A DNA stretch of 64,000 bases from Chitinophaga sedimenti (GCF_023156195.1 NZ_JAKUKA010000001.1:930001-994000), one strand, 5' to 3'; counted from the stretch's first letter, positions 43,683 to 55,201 are shown. Program-made: numbers and translations. The notes: generated by a model from the letters alone, not told the origin.

Positions 43683-44108
43683 TTATACGTCCACCGAATC
43701 GTACACGATCACCTTACTCCATAGCGAAGAACATTCTTCAATGAACTTCAGGTGTATCGGGTCCGTCTGGTAAGCATCCTGGTCCGCCTTATTCTTGAAA
43801 AACAGCAGCCAGGAAACGGCATAAGAGCGGTCAATCACATCGCGGTTGGTGGGCGCAGGCTGGCCAATATAAAACCTGTCAATGGTAGATGCGGCGGAAA
43901 GTTTCTTCAATCCCGCTACCAGCTTGGCCTTATCATCCTGGCTCGTGGCATTTTTAAGCCAGAAGTACACGTGATGGATAAACGGGCCTTCTGCGTTTTC
44001 ATTAGCTGCCGCCCTGGCGGACCGGCCCGCCAGGAAAGGAGTGATGGCCGTTACAGCGGCTGCTTTGCCGGCGTTGGTCAAAAACTGTCTGCGGGATGGT
44101 TTGCGCAT
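43683..44108 (-). CDS. Exported Dabb-family protein (stress-responsive alpha/beta barrel)
   Basis: 141 residues, intact. The N-terminus is a Tat-like leader (RKPSRRQFLTNAGKAAAVTA). The Dabb domain starts IHHVYFWLKNATSQDDKAKLVAGLKKL and ends YAVSWLLFFKNKADQDAYQTDPIHLKFIEE. Such dimeric ferredoxin-like barrels bind small molecules or act as minor enzymes; its role is unknown. A terminator follows. Confidence 0.85.
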   Translation of the reverse strand: MRKPSRRQFLTNAGKAAAVTAITPFLAGRSARAAANENAEGPFIHHVYFWLKNATSQDDKAKLVAGLKKLSAASTIDRFYIGQPAPTNRDVIDRSYAVSWLLFFKNKADQDAYQTDPIHLKFIEECSSLWSKVIVYDSVDV

Positions 44109-44267
44109 ATATTGGTGAGTTTTGTTCAGGGGCTAATGTAGCAAATCCCGGCCGTGTTTTTACTTTTATATATTATCATGCTGATAATCAATGTAAAATA
44201 TTTTACGGATGGATACGAAGGTTTACTTTAATTTTATCCTCAGATTGCGATTAACCTATCATCCCAT

Positions 44268-46288
44268 ATGCCATTCAAAGTATCCCTTATTGCAACGATC
44301 AGTTGCCTGTTAATCCTCCGGGCAGGTGCCCGGGATAAACTCGACGTTAAGTATGGCAAGGTCTCTGCCGATGACCTCCAACGTAATTACACTATTGATA
44401 CCAGTGCTGCCGCCGTGGTCTTATTCGACATCGCCAGCTCCGAAATTGAAGCGGATGCCGATTGGTTTCAGCTGGTATTCAAACGCCATTGCCGCATCAA
44501 GATCCTCAACAAAAACGGGTACGATGCCAGTAATGTGAGCATCCCGGTGTATGTAGACGGGATGAAAGAGGAGCGTGTATCCAACCTCAAAGGCGCTACC
44601 TACAACCTTGTGAACGGGGCCGTGGTGAGTACTTCGCTGGAAAGTAAATCTGTTTTCACAGACAAACTGGACAAAAAGCATTCGGTGAAGAAGTTCACCC
44701 TGCCGAACGTGAAGGAAGGCGCTATTATTGAGTTTTCGTACACGATTACCTCAGACTTCCTGTTCAATCTGCAGCCCTGGGAGTTTCAGTCGAAAGACTA
44801 TCCCACGATGTGGAGTGAATATTCGGTGGCGATCCCTTCATGGCTGGAGTACATTACGTTGCGCCGCGGATATGAGCGGGAACATGTTCCCAACAACCCG
44901 AAAACCAACATGCGTTCCTTCAACTTCCGGATAGATGGCGGCGCCGGACAGGCGAACGAGCGGGCCACCTACACCATTCCTGTTACCACGCACCGCTGGG
45001 TGTATAAAGACCTGCCCATGTTGAAGGAGGAGGACTTCACCACGTCGATCGACAATCACCTGACGGCCATCCGCTTTCAGCAGTCGGCCATTCGTATACC
45101 GGAAAGACCCGTGCACCCGGTGCTAAGCACCTGGCCTAAGTTGTATGAAGATTATATGAAGGAAGAGGCGCTGGGCGCCTGCCTGAAAGCCAACAACAAC
45201 TATTTGAGCGATAAAGTGGACGAACTGGTAAAAGGCGCAGGGTCCAACATGGAGAAAGCGAAACGCATCTACGCATTTGTGCGCGATAACTACACCTGTA
45301 CCGCCCACAGTGCGCTGTCGATGCAAACCTCGCTGCGCAACGTGTACACCCGTAAAAATGGTAACGTAACAGAGTTGAATATGCTGCTGACGGCGATGCT
45401 GAACAAAGCGGACCTCGAAGCTTATCCCATGATCCTGAGCACACGCGCTAACGGTACCGTGTATGCGTTTTACCCGATCATCGACATGTTTAACTACACG
45501 ATCTGTGCGTTCAGAGATGGCGAGCAGTATCACTACCGGATGCGAGTTATCCTTATCTCGGTTTCGGTAAACTGCCGGTATCCGTGTACAATGGCCATGC
45601 GCGCATCCTGAATGCCGGTGTGGAGCCTATGGCGCTGAATGCCGACTCTGTGCGCGAGCGGAAAATGACGACCGTGATGATTACGCCGGATGAGAACGGC
45701 CATATGAAAGCCATGTGGCGCCAAACGCCTACTTATTTTGAGTCCTGCGCCATGCGCGCCATGATCAAGGAAAGTGGTGAAGAAAGTTATTTTAAAAAGA
45801 CCGCGAAAAGCTTTCCCGGCGAGGTAACGCTGGAGCATGCAAAAATATCGAACCTTACGGAAATGGAACTGCCACTGAGCGTGGAATATGAGTTTGCCGC
45901 ACAGGAGGATGCAAAAGCAGATGTACTGTATTTTAACCCGATGTTTTCCGAGGCTTATAAATCTAATCCCTTTAAGTCTGCGGACCGCACTTATCCCGTG
46001 GAAATGCCATGTGTGATGGATGAATCCTATGTGTTGTCGATTATGGCGCCGGAAGGATACGTGGTGGACGAGCTGCCCAAATCCGTGCGGGTAAAGTACG
46101 GCGATGATGAAGGACTTTTCGAATACCTCACGGCAGAAATACCCACCGGCGTACAGATGCGTTGCCGTATTAAACTGAACCGCGCCACTTTTGAGCCCGA
46201 TGAATACGACGAGCTTCGCGGTTTCTTCGATATGATCGTAAAAAAACAGGCGGAGCAAATTGTATTGAAAAAGAAAAAGTCGTCATGA
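44268..46288 (+). CDS. DUF3857/transglutaminase-like secreted protein, first of a pair (one frame break)
   Basis: Reconstructed 673 residues with a signal peptide. Residues ~60-300 are a DUF3857 beta-rich domain (VKEGAIIEFSYTI, RRGYEREHVPNNPK). A transglutaminase-like core follows (KAKRIYAFVRDNYTCTAHS, TRKNGNVTELNMLL, AYPMILSTRAN). In place of the usual Cys of the GxCxD/N-type core there is GNVTEL, so it may be catalytically dead. The C-terminal DUF2569/immunoglobulin-like region ends KKKKSS. A C is missing near 45538 (TACCGGATG). Stop and next start overlap as ATGA at 46285-46288. Confidence 0.8.
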
Positions 46289-48188
46289 GAAAAACGCTGA
46301 TTAGTCTGTTTTTGCTGATCCCCTCGCTGGCCGTTGTCGCCGGCGACCCCGATTATAATGTGGCGGCTATTCCCGCCCCGTTGCAAATCGGCGCCGACGC
46401 GGTAAAGCGTATGGAGCGCTATAGCGTGCGCATGGAAGGTTTAAAGGACGTGACGGTGGTACACACCTTCGCGATCACGGTGATGAACGAAAGCGGCGTC
46501 GATTATGCCGACGTGCAGGAGGATTACGGGCCGCTGCGTGATGTGAAATCTATTAAAGGCATACTGTTCGACGCTTCCGGCAAACAGATACGCAAATTGA
46601 AATCTTCAGAAATAAAAGATGTGAGTGGCGTAGACAACGCGGCGCTCATGGAAGATACACGGTATAAGCTGCATAGTTTTTATCATCGCAGTTATCCTTA
46701 TACCGTGGAGTACGAGATCGTCACCAACAACAGGCAGTCGTTTGCACTGCCGCTCTGGATTCCGCAGGAGGGGCCGAGTTTCGCTGTGCAGCAAAGTCTG
46801 TTCGAAGTAACAGTTCCCGAAAGCTACCCGCTGCGTTGGCGGACATTCGGCTACCACGGAGAGCCGAAAACCCAGGTGGTAAAAGGGCAGAAAACGTTCA
46901 CCTGGGAAGCCACCATGCTGCCCGCGATCAAGTCCGAACCCTTTAGTCGCGACTGGCACAACCGTGCTACATCGGTGTTTTTAGGTCCGGCGGAATTTGA
47001 GATGGGCGCATACAAAGGGCAAATGAATTCCTGGCAAGACTGGGCTCTTTTGTATTTACGCTCAATAAAGGCCGCGATGTACTGCCCGACGCCGTAAAAA
47101 AGACGGTGCACCAGCTGACCGATCATCTTACAGATCCGAAGGAAAAGATTTCCGCATTGTATACCTACCTGCAGCAAAATACCCGGTACATCCTGGTGAT
47201 GTTCGGCATTGGGGGCTTCCAGACCTATGACGCCATGTACGTGGCCACTAAGGGCTACGGCGATTGTAAGGCATTGTCGAATTATATGTGCGCCCTGCTG
47301 AAAGAGGCGGGTATCCGTGCCAATTATACGCTGGTAAGGGCAGGACAGGGGAACACTGAAATGATGGAGGATTTCCCGGTATCGCGCTTTAACCACGTGA
47401 TCGTGAACGTGCCGCTGGAAAAAGACACGGTATGGTTAGAATGTACCAGCCAGACTTTACCCGCCGGCTACCTGAGCGGTTTTACGGCCGGCAGGCCCGT
47501 ACTCTCCGTGGATGAAAATGGCGGTAAACTGGTGCGAACGCCCAAGTATGGCATGGCGCAAAACCAGGCGACGTCATTAGTGAACGCAGTAATTGATGAA
47601 AACGGAGATGCATCGATCAAAGTGTTGAATCATAGCACGGGGCAACTGCAGGACGAGCAGCACAGTATCATCCACAGCATGTCCCGCGAAAAACAACTGG
47701 AAGAGCTGCGCGATAATATCAGCCTGGCCAGTTACGATATCGTGGACTTCGGGTATAAAGAATATCCCGGAAGGTTGCCTGCGCTGGACGAGCAATTGCA
47801 CATAAAAGCAGCTGCGTATGCATCGGTAACCGGTAAGCGCATGTTTATTGTACCGAATATATTGTCCCGCAGCAATACGCGCCTGCCCGACGATTCTGCC
47901 CGCCTTTCCGAAATATTTCTGCCTTACTCGGCGCGTTCGGTAGATACGGTGATGATTACCATCCCGTCAGGATATAAACTGGAAAGTGGTTTTCAGCCGG
48001 TAGCTATTGCCAATAAATTCGGAAAGTATGCCGCGAGCGCCAAGCTGGAGGGCGACCGAATTGTATATGTGCGTAGCAGGGAAATTTATGATGGGGTATT
48101 CCCGCCTTCGGACGTACAAGAGTTGAAAGCGTTTTACGACCAGGTGTTTAAATCGGACCGCAGCCGCATGGTATTGGTCAAAGAATAG
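46285..48188 (+). CDS. DUF3857/transglutaminase-like secreted protein, second of a pair (one frame break)
   Basis: Reconstructed 634 residues with a signal peptide (LISLFLLIPSLAVVAG). It is a paralogue of the preceding gene, with the same domain order. The transglutaminase core is intact here: ATKGYGDCKALSNYM (Cys), FNHVIVNVPLE (His) and VWLECTSQ (acidic). So this copy looks active while the first looks altered. One G is missing near 47042. The ATGA overlap implies coupled translation and probably a complex. Substrate unknown. Terminator at 48212. Confidence 0.82.
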
Positions 48189-48211
48189 TTTTATTTTGAT
48201 AAGAATATAGG

Positions 48212-48240
48212 AAAGCGGCCTGCAAGGGCCGCTTTTTTTT
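48212..48240 (+). terminator. Intrinsic terminator of the DUF3857 pair
   Basis: AAGCGGCC and GGGCCGCTT around TGCAA, followed by T8. Confidence 0.85.
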
Positions 48241-48301
48241 ACCGCTGGTTCAACTTTTGATGCATTGCGGCGTTGATGAATAACCGAGAAAATTATAAAG
48301 C

Positions 48302-49300
48302 ATGAGCGCAAAACAAATTGTACTGGCCGCGCGACCGAAAGGTTTGCCCGATGCCTCCACCTTCCGCACCGAAACGGTGGAAGTAAAAACGCCCGAAGCG
48401 GGCGAAGTGCGGTTAAAAGGACTGTATTATTCTGTTGATCCTTACATGCGCGGCCGTATGAGCGACGCCAAGTCGTATGCGGCGCCTTACGAGGTAAACC
48501 AGCCTATCGTAGGCGGTATGGTGGGTGAGGTGCTTGAAAGCAAAGCGGACGGTATCGCAAAGGGCGACCTGGTAACCGGCCGCGTACCCGGGCAACAGAA
48601 ATGACCGTGCCCGCCTCCGAATTGTCCAAAATCGATCCCACGCTGGCGCCACCCTCGCATTACCACGGGTATTTTGGGCATGCCTGGTTTAACGGCTTAT
48701 TTTGGGTTGATGGATATCGGGAAGCCGAAGGCAGGCGAAACCGTGCTGGTATCCGGCGCGGCCGGGGCAGTAGGCACCGTGGTAGGACAACTCGCCAAAC
48801 AGGCGGGCTGCCGTGTTGTGGGCATTGCCGGGAGTGACGAGAAGGTAGAACTGTTAAAAAATGAGTTCGGTTTCGACGAGGCCATTAATTATAAAACCAC
48901 GCCGGACATGACCACCGCCATTGCCACTGCCTGTCCCAACGGTGTGGATATTTATTTCGATAATGTAGGCGGAGAAATTACCGATGCTGCCATTATGAAC
49001 CTTAACTTCCATGCACGTATTGCGCTGTGCGGACAAATTGCGCATTACAACGCCACTGAAGTGCCGATGGGTCCAAGGTTGTTTCCCCGGTTACTTACGC
49101 GTAAAGTATTGCTGAAAGGTTTCATCGTAAGCGATTACCTTGACCGGGTGCAGGAAGGTTTTGCAGCCCTGGCAAAAGGGGTAAAGGAAGGAAAGCTGAA
49201 ATACAGGGAAACGATCGTGGAGGGCTTTGATAAGTTGCCTGAAGCGTTTTTAAGCCTGTTTTCCGGCGAGAATAAAGGAAAGATGATCGTGAAGGCATAA
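48302..49300 (+). CDS. NADP-dependent MDR-family oxidoreductase (two frame breaks)
   Basis: Reconstructed 332 residues, of the zinc-free curA/leukotriene B4 12-hydroxydehydrogenase type (2-alkenal reductases). N-terminal GroES-like fold with RLKGLYYSVDPYMRGRMSD and NQPIVGGMVGEV. The Rossmann fold has VLVSGAAGAVGTVVGQLAKQAGC, DIYFDNVGGEITDAAI and MLN-type FHARIALCGQIAHYN. A base is missing near 48590 (CCCGGG) and one G is extra near 48668, so the frame returns. It reduces reactive enones with NADPH; specific substrate unknown. Confidence 0.88.
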
Positions 49301-49306
49301 AAATAG

Positions 49307-49332
49307 AAGGGCTGCATTTCGCAGCCCTTTTT
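49307..49332. terminator. Bidirectional terminator
   Basis: AGGGCTGC and GCAGCCCT pair around ATTTC with A- and T-tracts on both sides, between the MDR and OmpA-type genes. Confidence 0.85.
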
Positions 49333-49334
49333 CG

Positions 49335-50590
49335 TTATTTTTCCCGTACACTGACGGAGATGCGGCGATCTTTTACCCGCTCTTCGTCCGGCGCATCGGC
49401 CGCAGCTTTCGCAAACCGGGAGCCATATCCTTCGGCGCCCTGCAGCTGGCCGGCTTTTACACCTGCATTTTGCAGGGCGGCATGCACGGCTTCGGCGCGG
49501 TCTTTCGATAATTTGAGGTTCACGGCTTCGTCGCCCTGTTTGTCGGTATAGCCGCCGATTTTGATCCGGGTGGATGGGAAAGCATTGAGGATAGCCGCCA
49601 GGTTGTTTACCTGTTGCTGGCTTTCCGGCGTAATGGTAGCGCTGCCCGTCTCAAAGTTAAGGTTGTCGAAATCGAACCATACGTCTTTGCCGGGCCTGCT
49701 GGCCGGATCTTTCAGGAAACTGACGAGTTGGTCTTCGATACCGCCTTTGTAAGCGTCCAGTTCGCGGCCATCCGGCAACATGACTTTGATGGACGCGCGG
49801 GCAGGTGTGCTTACGTTGGCAATGGCGTCGTTTTCCATTTGCCCGGTGGTCACGGTATCTTTCACAGGCATTTGCATATTTGTTTTATTGCCGCAGCCGC
49901 GGAGCAGCCACCAGAGGATGATCACGAGCAGCAGTAAGAACAGCAGGGGCGTGGTCCACTTGCGGCGGCTTACGTGGGTCACTACTTCCGGATGTTCATT
50001 GGTATTGTGTCGCCAGCGCCAATGCTCGAAATGATGCCCGAGAGTTTGCGGCCGATATCGTCCAGGTGGCCAACGCCTAAGATAGACGCAAGACCGAGAT
50101 GGGCGGGAACGGCTTTGAGTATAGCATCCTTATGATTATTGAGGAAGGCCATGAAACCCAGTGGGCTCATGCGGTGGTCGAGTGCATATTTGCCGACTTC
50201 GCCCAATGTAAGCGGGGCCGTGGTTTGCAGCAGGGCAAGTGCGGAAGTCTGCTTGATGCCGGCATATTGGGCGAGCGAATTAGCAACATCCTCCGATTTA
50301 TGGCCAAAGAGCGACGATAAAAATTGAGATCCTTTCTGGATGAGGCCTGCCGCCACTCCCTGCGTGGAAGTGCCCGCCGGGTGCTGGGCTGCATCTTTCA
50401 CCAGTCCGAAAACGCTGCCTGCATCGTCAGGGGCAGATACCTTGGCCAGCAGTCCGGCTAATACCGTTGGAATCGCCGCTGCGAGCGCTTTCTGGATACC
50501 CTGTTCCGGCTCGGCTAATTGTCCGGATACTTTACTGATAAAATCGCCTGTAAAAATTGCCCTGGCGGATTGAAGCAGATCATATGACAT
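49335..50590 (-). CDS. DUF937-transmembrane-OmpA fusion protein (one frame break)
   Basis: Reconstructed 418 residues. Residues 1-190 are a DUF937 helical domain (MSYDLLQSARAIFTGDFISKV, HLGLASILGVGHLDDIGR). A short linker leads to one strong membrane helix (LLFLLLLVIILWWLL) and a C-terminal OmpA peptidoglycan-binding domain (YTDKQGDEAVNLKLSKDRAEAVHAAL, RVKDRRISV). As written the frame breaks near 50003, giving two genes that overlap at 49982; one added base merges them (DTNTNEHPEVVTHV). I read it as one inner-membrane-anchored protein gripping peptidoglycan, with an unknown cytoplasmic domain. Confidence 0.8.
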
Positions 50591-50907
50591 AACGCATTTT
50601 TTTGAGGGGTGAGAAAATGTTGAAGGGTGCGACGCAACGGCGGCTGAGGAGCCCGTTGCGGCTGAATTCAACAAAAAAACCGGTCAACAAGGGATACGTT
50701 CGTTTGCGTGTGTACGTTGGGTCGGCAATCTCGGGGATGAAGCAAAACCTGCAATTTTAGCAGAGAACTCCGCTGCAACCTGTTAAAGGTGCAGTTTTTG
50801 GACGCAATAGCTGCCAAAATTGCCTTTTTTGTTTTGGTGCACCGTTTGCTTATTTACAACAAAACAATCAAAGAATTGTTAGCCAAAAAGGAAGAAAGTA
50901 AAACATT
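50591..50907. other. Intergenic region upstream of clpB with an inverted repeat
   Basis: TTTTGG (50796-50801) and CCAAAA (50814-50819) are inverted around 12 bp, about 90 bp before the clpB start. CIRCE elements are absent. No gene is seen. Confidence 0.35.
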
Positions 50908-53500
50908 ATGAACCTGAATAACTTCACCATCAAATCGCAGGAAGCGCTTCAACACGCGCAGCAACTGGCCTTCAATCACAAGAATCAGTCGATTGAAACA
51001 GCATCTCCTGAAGGCACTGCTGGACGATGAAGACAACGCTATAGATTACTTATTAAAGAAGAACGACGTTAATACGGGCTTTCTCGAAAATAAACTGAAC
51101 GAACAGTTACAACGCTACCCGGTTGCCAGCGGCGAGCCGGGGCAAACGTTGAGCCGCGACGCCAACAACGCGATCTTACGCGCCGGTTCGGTGATCAAGG
51201 ATTTTAAAGATGAATTTGTAAGTGTGGAACACTTGCTGCTCGGACTGATGGGCAGCGATGACACGGGCAAACTCTTAAAGGACGCGGGTCTTACCGAAAA
51301 AGGTTTGAAGTCTGCCATACTCGAACTGCGTAAAGGCGGCACCGTGAACTCACAAACGGCGGATGCGCAATATAATTCGCTGCAGAAGTACGCGAAAAAC
51401 CTGAACGAGCTGGCTGCCGCGGGCAAACTGGACCCGGTGATCGGCCGTGATGAAGAGATCCGCAGAACGCTGCACATCTTAAGCCGCCGCTCCAAAAACA
51501 ACCCGATATTAGTGGGTGAACCGGGTGTTGGTAAAACAGCCATCGCAGAAGGATTGGCGCATCGTATCGTCAACGGCGACGTGCCTGATAACCTGCGTTC
51601 CCGTATCATTTTTGCCCCGGATATGGGTAGCCTGATGGCAGGCGCCAAGTACCGCGGTGAGTTTGAAGAAAGGCTGAAAGCCGTGATCAAGGAAGTGACC
51701 GAAAGCGAAGGGAATATCATCCTGTTTATCGATGAAATACATACGCTGGTAGGCGCCGGCGCCATGGAAGGCGCAATGGACGCGGCCAACATCCTGAAAC
51801 CCGCCCTGGCGCGTGGTGAGCTGCGCGCGGTAGGTGCGACTACGCTCACCGAATACCAGAAATATTTCGAGAAGGACAAGGCGCTGGAACGCAGGTTCCA
51901 GAAGGTGCTGATCGATGAGCCTACTGTAGATGACGCCATTTCCATCCTGCGCGGTTTGAAAGAACGTTACGAAACGCACCACCATGTGCGCATCAAGGAC
52001 GAAGCGATCATTGCCGCGGTAGAACTGTCGCACCGTTATATTACCGACCGCTTTTTGCCCGATAAGGCCATTGACCTGATCGACGAAAGCGCAGCGAAAC
52101 TGCGGCTGGAAATGAATTCTATGCCCGAAGAGCTGGACGAACTGGAGCGCCGCATCCGTCAGCTCGAAATTGAAAGAGAAGCGATCAAAAGAGAGAAAGA
52201 CGAAGATAAATTACGGGAACTGGCCGCACAGATCGAGAATTTAAGTGAAGAAAGGAATGCGTTTAAAGCAAAATGGCAGCAGGAGAAAGAGGTAGTAGAT
52301 AAGATCCAACAGGCGAAAGCTGCTATCGAAGACCTGAAGCATGAGGCGGAACAGGCCGAACGTAATGGAGAATACGGCAAGGTAGCGGAAATCCGCTACG
52401 GCAAGATCAAGGAGCAGGAGGAAGTAGTGGAAGAGCAAACGGCGGTGCTGGCCGCGATATCCGACAACCAGAAGCGTTTGTTGAAAGAGGAAGTGGATGC
52501 GGAGGATATTGCGGAAAACGTGGCGAAAGCTACCGGTATCCCGTTGGCAAGGATGATGCAGAGTGAGAAAGAGAAGTTGTTGAACCTGGAAGCAGAACTG
52601 CATCAACGTGTAGTAGGACAGGAAGAAGCGATTACTGCCGTGGCGGACGCCATCCGCCGGAGCCGTGCGGGTTTACAGGATCCGCGCAGACCTATCGGGT
52701 CTTTCATTTTCCTGGGTACGACCGGTGTGGGTAAAACCGAACTGGCCAAGGCTTTAGCGGATTATTTGTTCGATGATGAGAGCATGATGACCCGTATTGA
52801 CATGAGCGAGTACCGGGAGAAACATTCGGTAAGCCGCCTGGTAGGCGCGCCTCCGGGATATGTAGGATACGATGAAGGTGGGCAACTGACAGAGGCGGTT
52901 AGACGTAAACCTTATTCGGTAGTGTTGCTCGACGAAATCGAAAAAGCACACCCGGACACCTTCAACATTTTGTTGCAGGTGCTGGACGATGGCCGCCTGA
53001 CCGATAACAAAGGCCGCGTGGTGAACTTTAAGAACACCATCGTGATTATGACGAGCAATATGGGTAGCCATATCATACAGGAGAATTTCGAGCGGATTAA
53101 CGAAGAGAATAAAGATGAAGTGGTGGAAAATACCCGCGACCAGGTGATGGAATTACTCAAACAGACGATTCGTCCGGAGTTCCTGAACCGTGTAGACGAG
53201 GTGATAATGTTCCAGCCGCTGATGAAGAGCGAGGTGCGTGGCATTATTAACATACAATTACAAAACCTGAAAGAATTGGTCGCGAAAAATGGCATGATAT
53301 TGGAATTCTCTGATTATGCGATTGATTACCTCGCTGAACAGGGTTACGACCCGCAGTTTGGCGCCCGACCGCTGAAACGTTTGATCCAGAAACAGATTGT
53401 GAACTTGTTGAGCAAAAAGATTCTGGCAGGAGAAGTGGAGAAAAGCAAACCAGTGCTGATAGACGTGTTCGACGGGGTGGTGGTAATCCGAAACAAATAA
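50908..53500 (+). CDS. clpB: ATP-dependent disaggregase ClpB (one frame break)
   Basis: Hexameric heat-shock AAA+ protein that pulls aggregated proteins apart with DnaK. About 864 residues once repaired. N-domain (residues 1-150), NBD1 with Walker A GEPGVGKT, middle coiled coil (~residues 400-530), NBD2 with GTTGVGKT, then sensor motifs [12 protein letters not shown] and [13 protein letters not shown]. The frame breaks near 50996-51003; either one A is extra or two bases are missing (IETEHLL is the family form), which cannot be decided here. The ATG at 50908 gives [14 protein letters not shown]. It has a strong terminator. Confidence 0.95.
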
Positions 53501-53533
53501 CTTCAAATACGACGATATACAGTTACAGAAAAC

Positions 53534-53566
53534 GCCCGGGTGATTCCTCACCCGGGTTTCTTGTTT
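53534..53566 (+). terminator. Intrinsic terminator of clpB
   Basis: CCCGGGTGA and TCACCCGGG form a perfect 9-bp stem around TTCC, followed by a T-rich tract. Confidence 0.85.
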
Positions 53567-53646
53567 TTGGGGACTGGTATACTAAGCTTCATTTGCCATG
53601 GTGGCAGCTGATATTTCCCGTATCTTTAAAACAAACCCACATCGAA

Positions 53647-54135
53647 ATGACTTATCCAATCGGAAAAAGAGAACAACACTTTATGGAGATAGCAGTGGCC
53701 TTGTCGGAAAAAGGCATGAAAAACGGCGATGGCGGCCCTTTCGGCTGCATCGTTGTAAAGGGTGATGAAATAGTGGGAGAGGGCTGGAACCAGGTGTTGC
53801 TGCATAACGACCCCACGGCACATGCCGAGGTCGTAGCCATCCGCGATGCCTGTAACCGCCTGCATACTTTTCAGCTCGACGATTGCGAAATATACACCTC
53901 CTGCGAACCTTGTCCCATGTGCCTCGGCGCCATTTACTGGGCGCGGCCGGCGCGGGTCTTTTATGCGAATACCAAAGAGGATGCAGCGAATATTTTGTTT
54001 GATGATTCGGATATTTACGAGCAGCTTAATTTACCGCATGCCGAAAAACGGATTCCTTTGATAGCGCTGCCAGACGGGCATGCGATAGAAGTGTTCAAAA
54101 TGTGGGCGGGGAAAGGGGACAGGACGTTGTATTAG
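53647..54135 (+). CDS. Nucleoside deaminase, guanine-deaminase-like (CDA fold)
   Basis: 162 residues, intact. Zinc site HAEVVAIRDA plus PCPMC (SCEPCPMCLGAIYWA). The C-terminal FEDSDIYEQLNLP-like stretch and AIEVFKMWAGKGD ending are typical of GuaD-type guanine deaminases, not TadA, which is usually shorter and ends differently. It would convert guanine to xanthine. Start at ATG 53647 (MTYPIGKREQHFM); an upstream start at 53593 would add a non-conserved stretch. A near-consensus TATCTTTA box lies 24 bp before the ATG. Confidence 0.85.
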   Translation: MTYPIGKREQHFMEIAVALSEKGMKNGDGGPFGCIVVKGDEIVGEGWNQVLLHNDPTAHAEVVAIRDACNRLHTFQLDDCEIYTSCEPCPMCLGAIYWARPARVFYANTKEDAANILFDDSDIYEQLNLPHAEKRIPLIALPDGHAIEVFKMWAGKGDRTLY

Positions 54136-54144
54136 GGCATAAAA

Positions 54145-54167
54145 AAGGTGCTGCTCCGCAACACCTT
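54145..54167. terminator. Bidirectional intrinsic terminator
   Basis: AAGGTGCTG and CAACACCTT pair with one mismatch around CTCCG, between the deaminase and the anti-sigma gene. Confidence 0.75.
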
Positions 54168-54173
54168 GATTCT

Positions 54174-54526
54174 TTATTTCTTCACCATAAAATGATACGC
54201 GAAAAAGCAGGCCAGTACTATAAAAAGTAACACCAGCGTAATCATTCCCAGTGATACATAAAACTCGCGTTTCCGCTTTTTACGGTTCTTCCGGCGCAGG
54301 TTCTGCAACACGTTCCATTTCATTTGCCGGATGACCCCGGGTATTTTTTCCTTTTCGGGGATGGCGGACAATCCTTCCATGGCGTCGCTGCAGAACGGGC
54401 AATCGGCCAGGTGCATTTCCACCCGGTGCCTGTCTGCCTCAGGCAGCCGTCCCTGCAGGTAATCCAGCAGCTCCTGCTGCGATACGCAGCTCGTTTCTAA
54501 AATATGTCGCGAAAATTTTCGTTCAT
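54174..54526 (-). CDS. Zinc-finger anti-sigma factor, membrane-anchored (one frame break)
   Basis: Reconstructed 117 residues. An N-terminal zf-HC2 finger with HRVEMHLADCPFC (HxxxCxxC) after ELLDYLQGRLPEADR. A basic linker (RRKNRKKRKREF) leads to one membrane helix (GMITLVLLFIVLACFFAYHF). It should bind and restrain the ECF sigma factor 54554-55141. Start at 54526 (MNENFRDIF) requires one T near 54500. The stop of the sigma gene lies 27 bp upstream of this start, an operon pair. Confidence 0.82.
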
Positions 54527-54553
54527 AACTATTACCGCTAACCGTCGTCTAAG

Positions 54554-55141
54554 TTAGCGTTTATTTTTACTGTACTTTTCTAATAATAACTTCAGGTTAC
54601 GCTTTCCGTTCTGGATGTAGCTCTTCACATGCGAAAGCGAATAACCGGTATCGTCGGCAATTTCCTGGTAGGAGCGCTTATCCAGGTAAAACTGCTTCAC
54701 GCAGGTTTGCTGTTCTGCGTTGAGCATGCTCATGGCGTCCTGCATATTTTCGAGCATCAGGTCTTTATGCTCTTTTTCTGCTTTGGCCTCTTTTTCCAGC
54801 TCCGGTTCGGAGGCGCCACCCATGGTGGTTTCGTCCAGTTCCTTTGCATAACGCGTGTTGGTTTTGCGCAGCTGCATCAGGCAATGGTTTTTAGCCACCT
54901 GGTAAATCCAGGCTTTAAAATGTTGTACTTCGTGCTTATGTACTTCGGACAATACTTTCAGGAAAATATGCTGAACGCTGTCGCGCGCATCCTCTTCATG
55001 CTTGAGGTATTTCATACATAAACCCAGTAGCAGGATAGCATAACGATCGAACAATATGCCTATCCATTCGCTATTGCCGTCGGTTTTGTACCGTTGCAGC
55101 AATTCCAGGTCGGTAAGGTTTTGAAAGCCAGGATAATTCAC
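54554..55141 (-). CDS. ECF RNA polymerase sigma factor (first module)
   Basis: 195 residues, intact. Region 2: LFDRYAILLLGLCMKYLKHEEDARDSVQHIFLKV and HFKAWIYQVAKNHCLMQLRK. Region 4: LNAEQQTCVKQFYLDKRSYQEIADDTGYSLSHVKSYIQNGKRNLK. A charged Lys/Glu linker joins them. It pairs with the zinc-finger anti-sigma just downstream. Targets are unknown. Confidence 0.9.
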   Translation of the reverse strand: MNYPGFQNLTDLELLQRYKTDGNSEWIGILFDRYAILLLGLCMKYLKHEEDARDSVQHIFLKVLSEVHKHEVQHFKAWIYQVAKNHCLMQLRKTNTRYAKELDETTMGGASEPELEKEAKAEKEHKDLMLENMQDAMSMLNAEQQTCVKQFYLDKRSYQEIADDTGYSLSHVKSYIQNGKRNLKLLLEKYSKNKR

Positions 55142-55201
55142 AGCGTAAATATAGATATCAGTCAGTAAGATGCAGCTTCTTTATAATTCCATAAAAATGG
55201 A

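Noticed and set aside
49335..50674. Separate OmpA and DUF937 genes
   Set aside because: One missing base near 50003 explains the split, and the joined protein keeps a sensible linker and membrane helix. The DUF937 start at 50674 is also too long; ATG 50590 fits.
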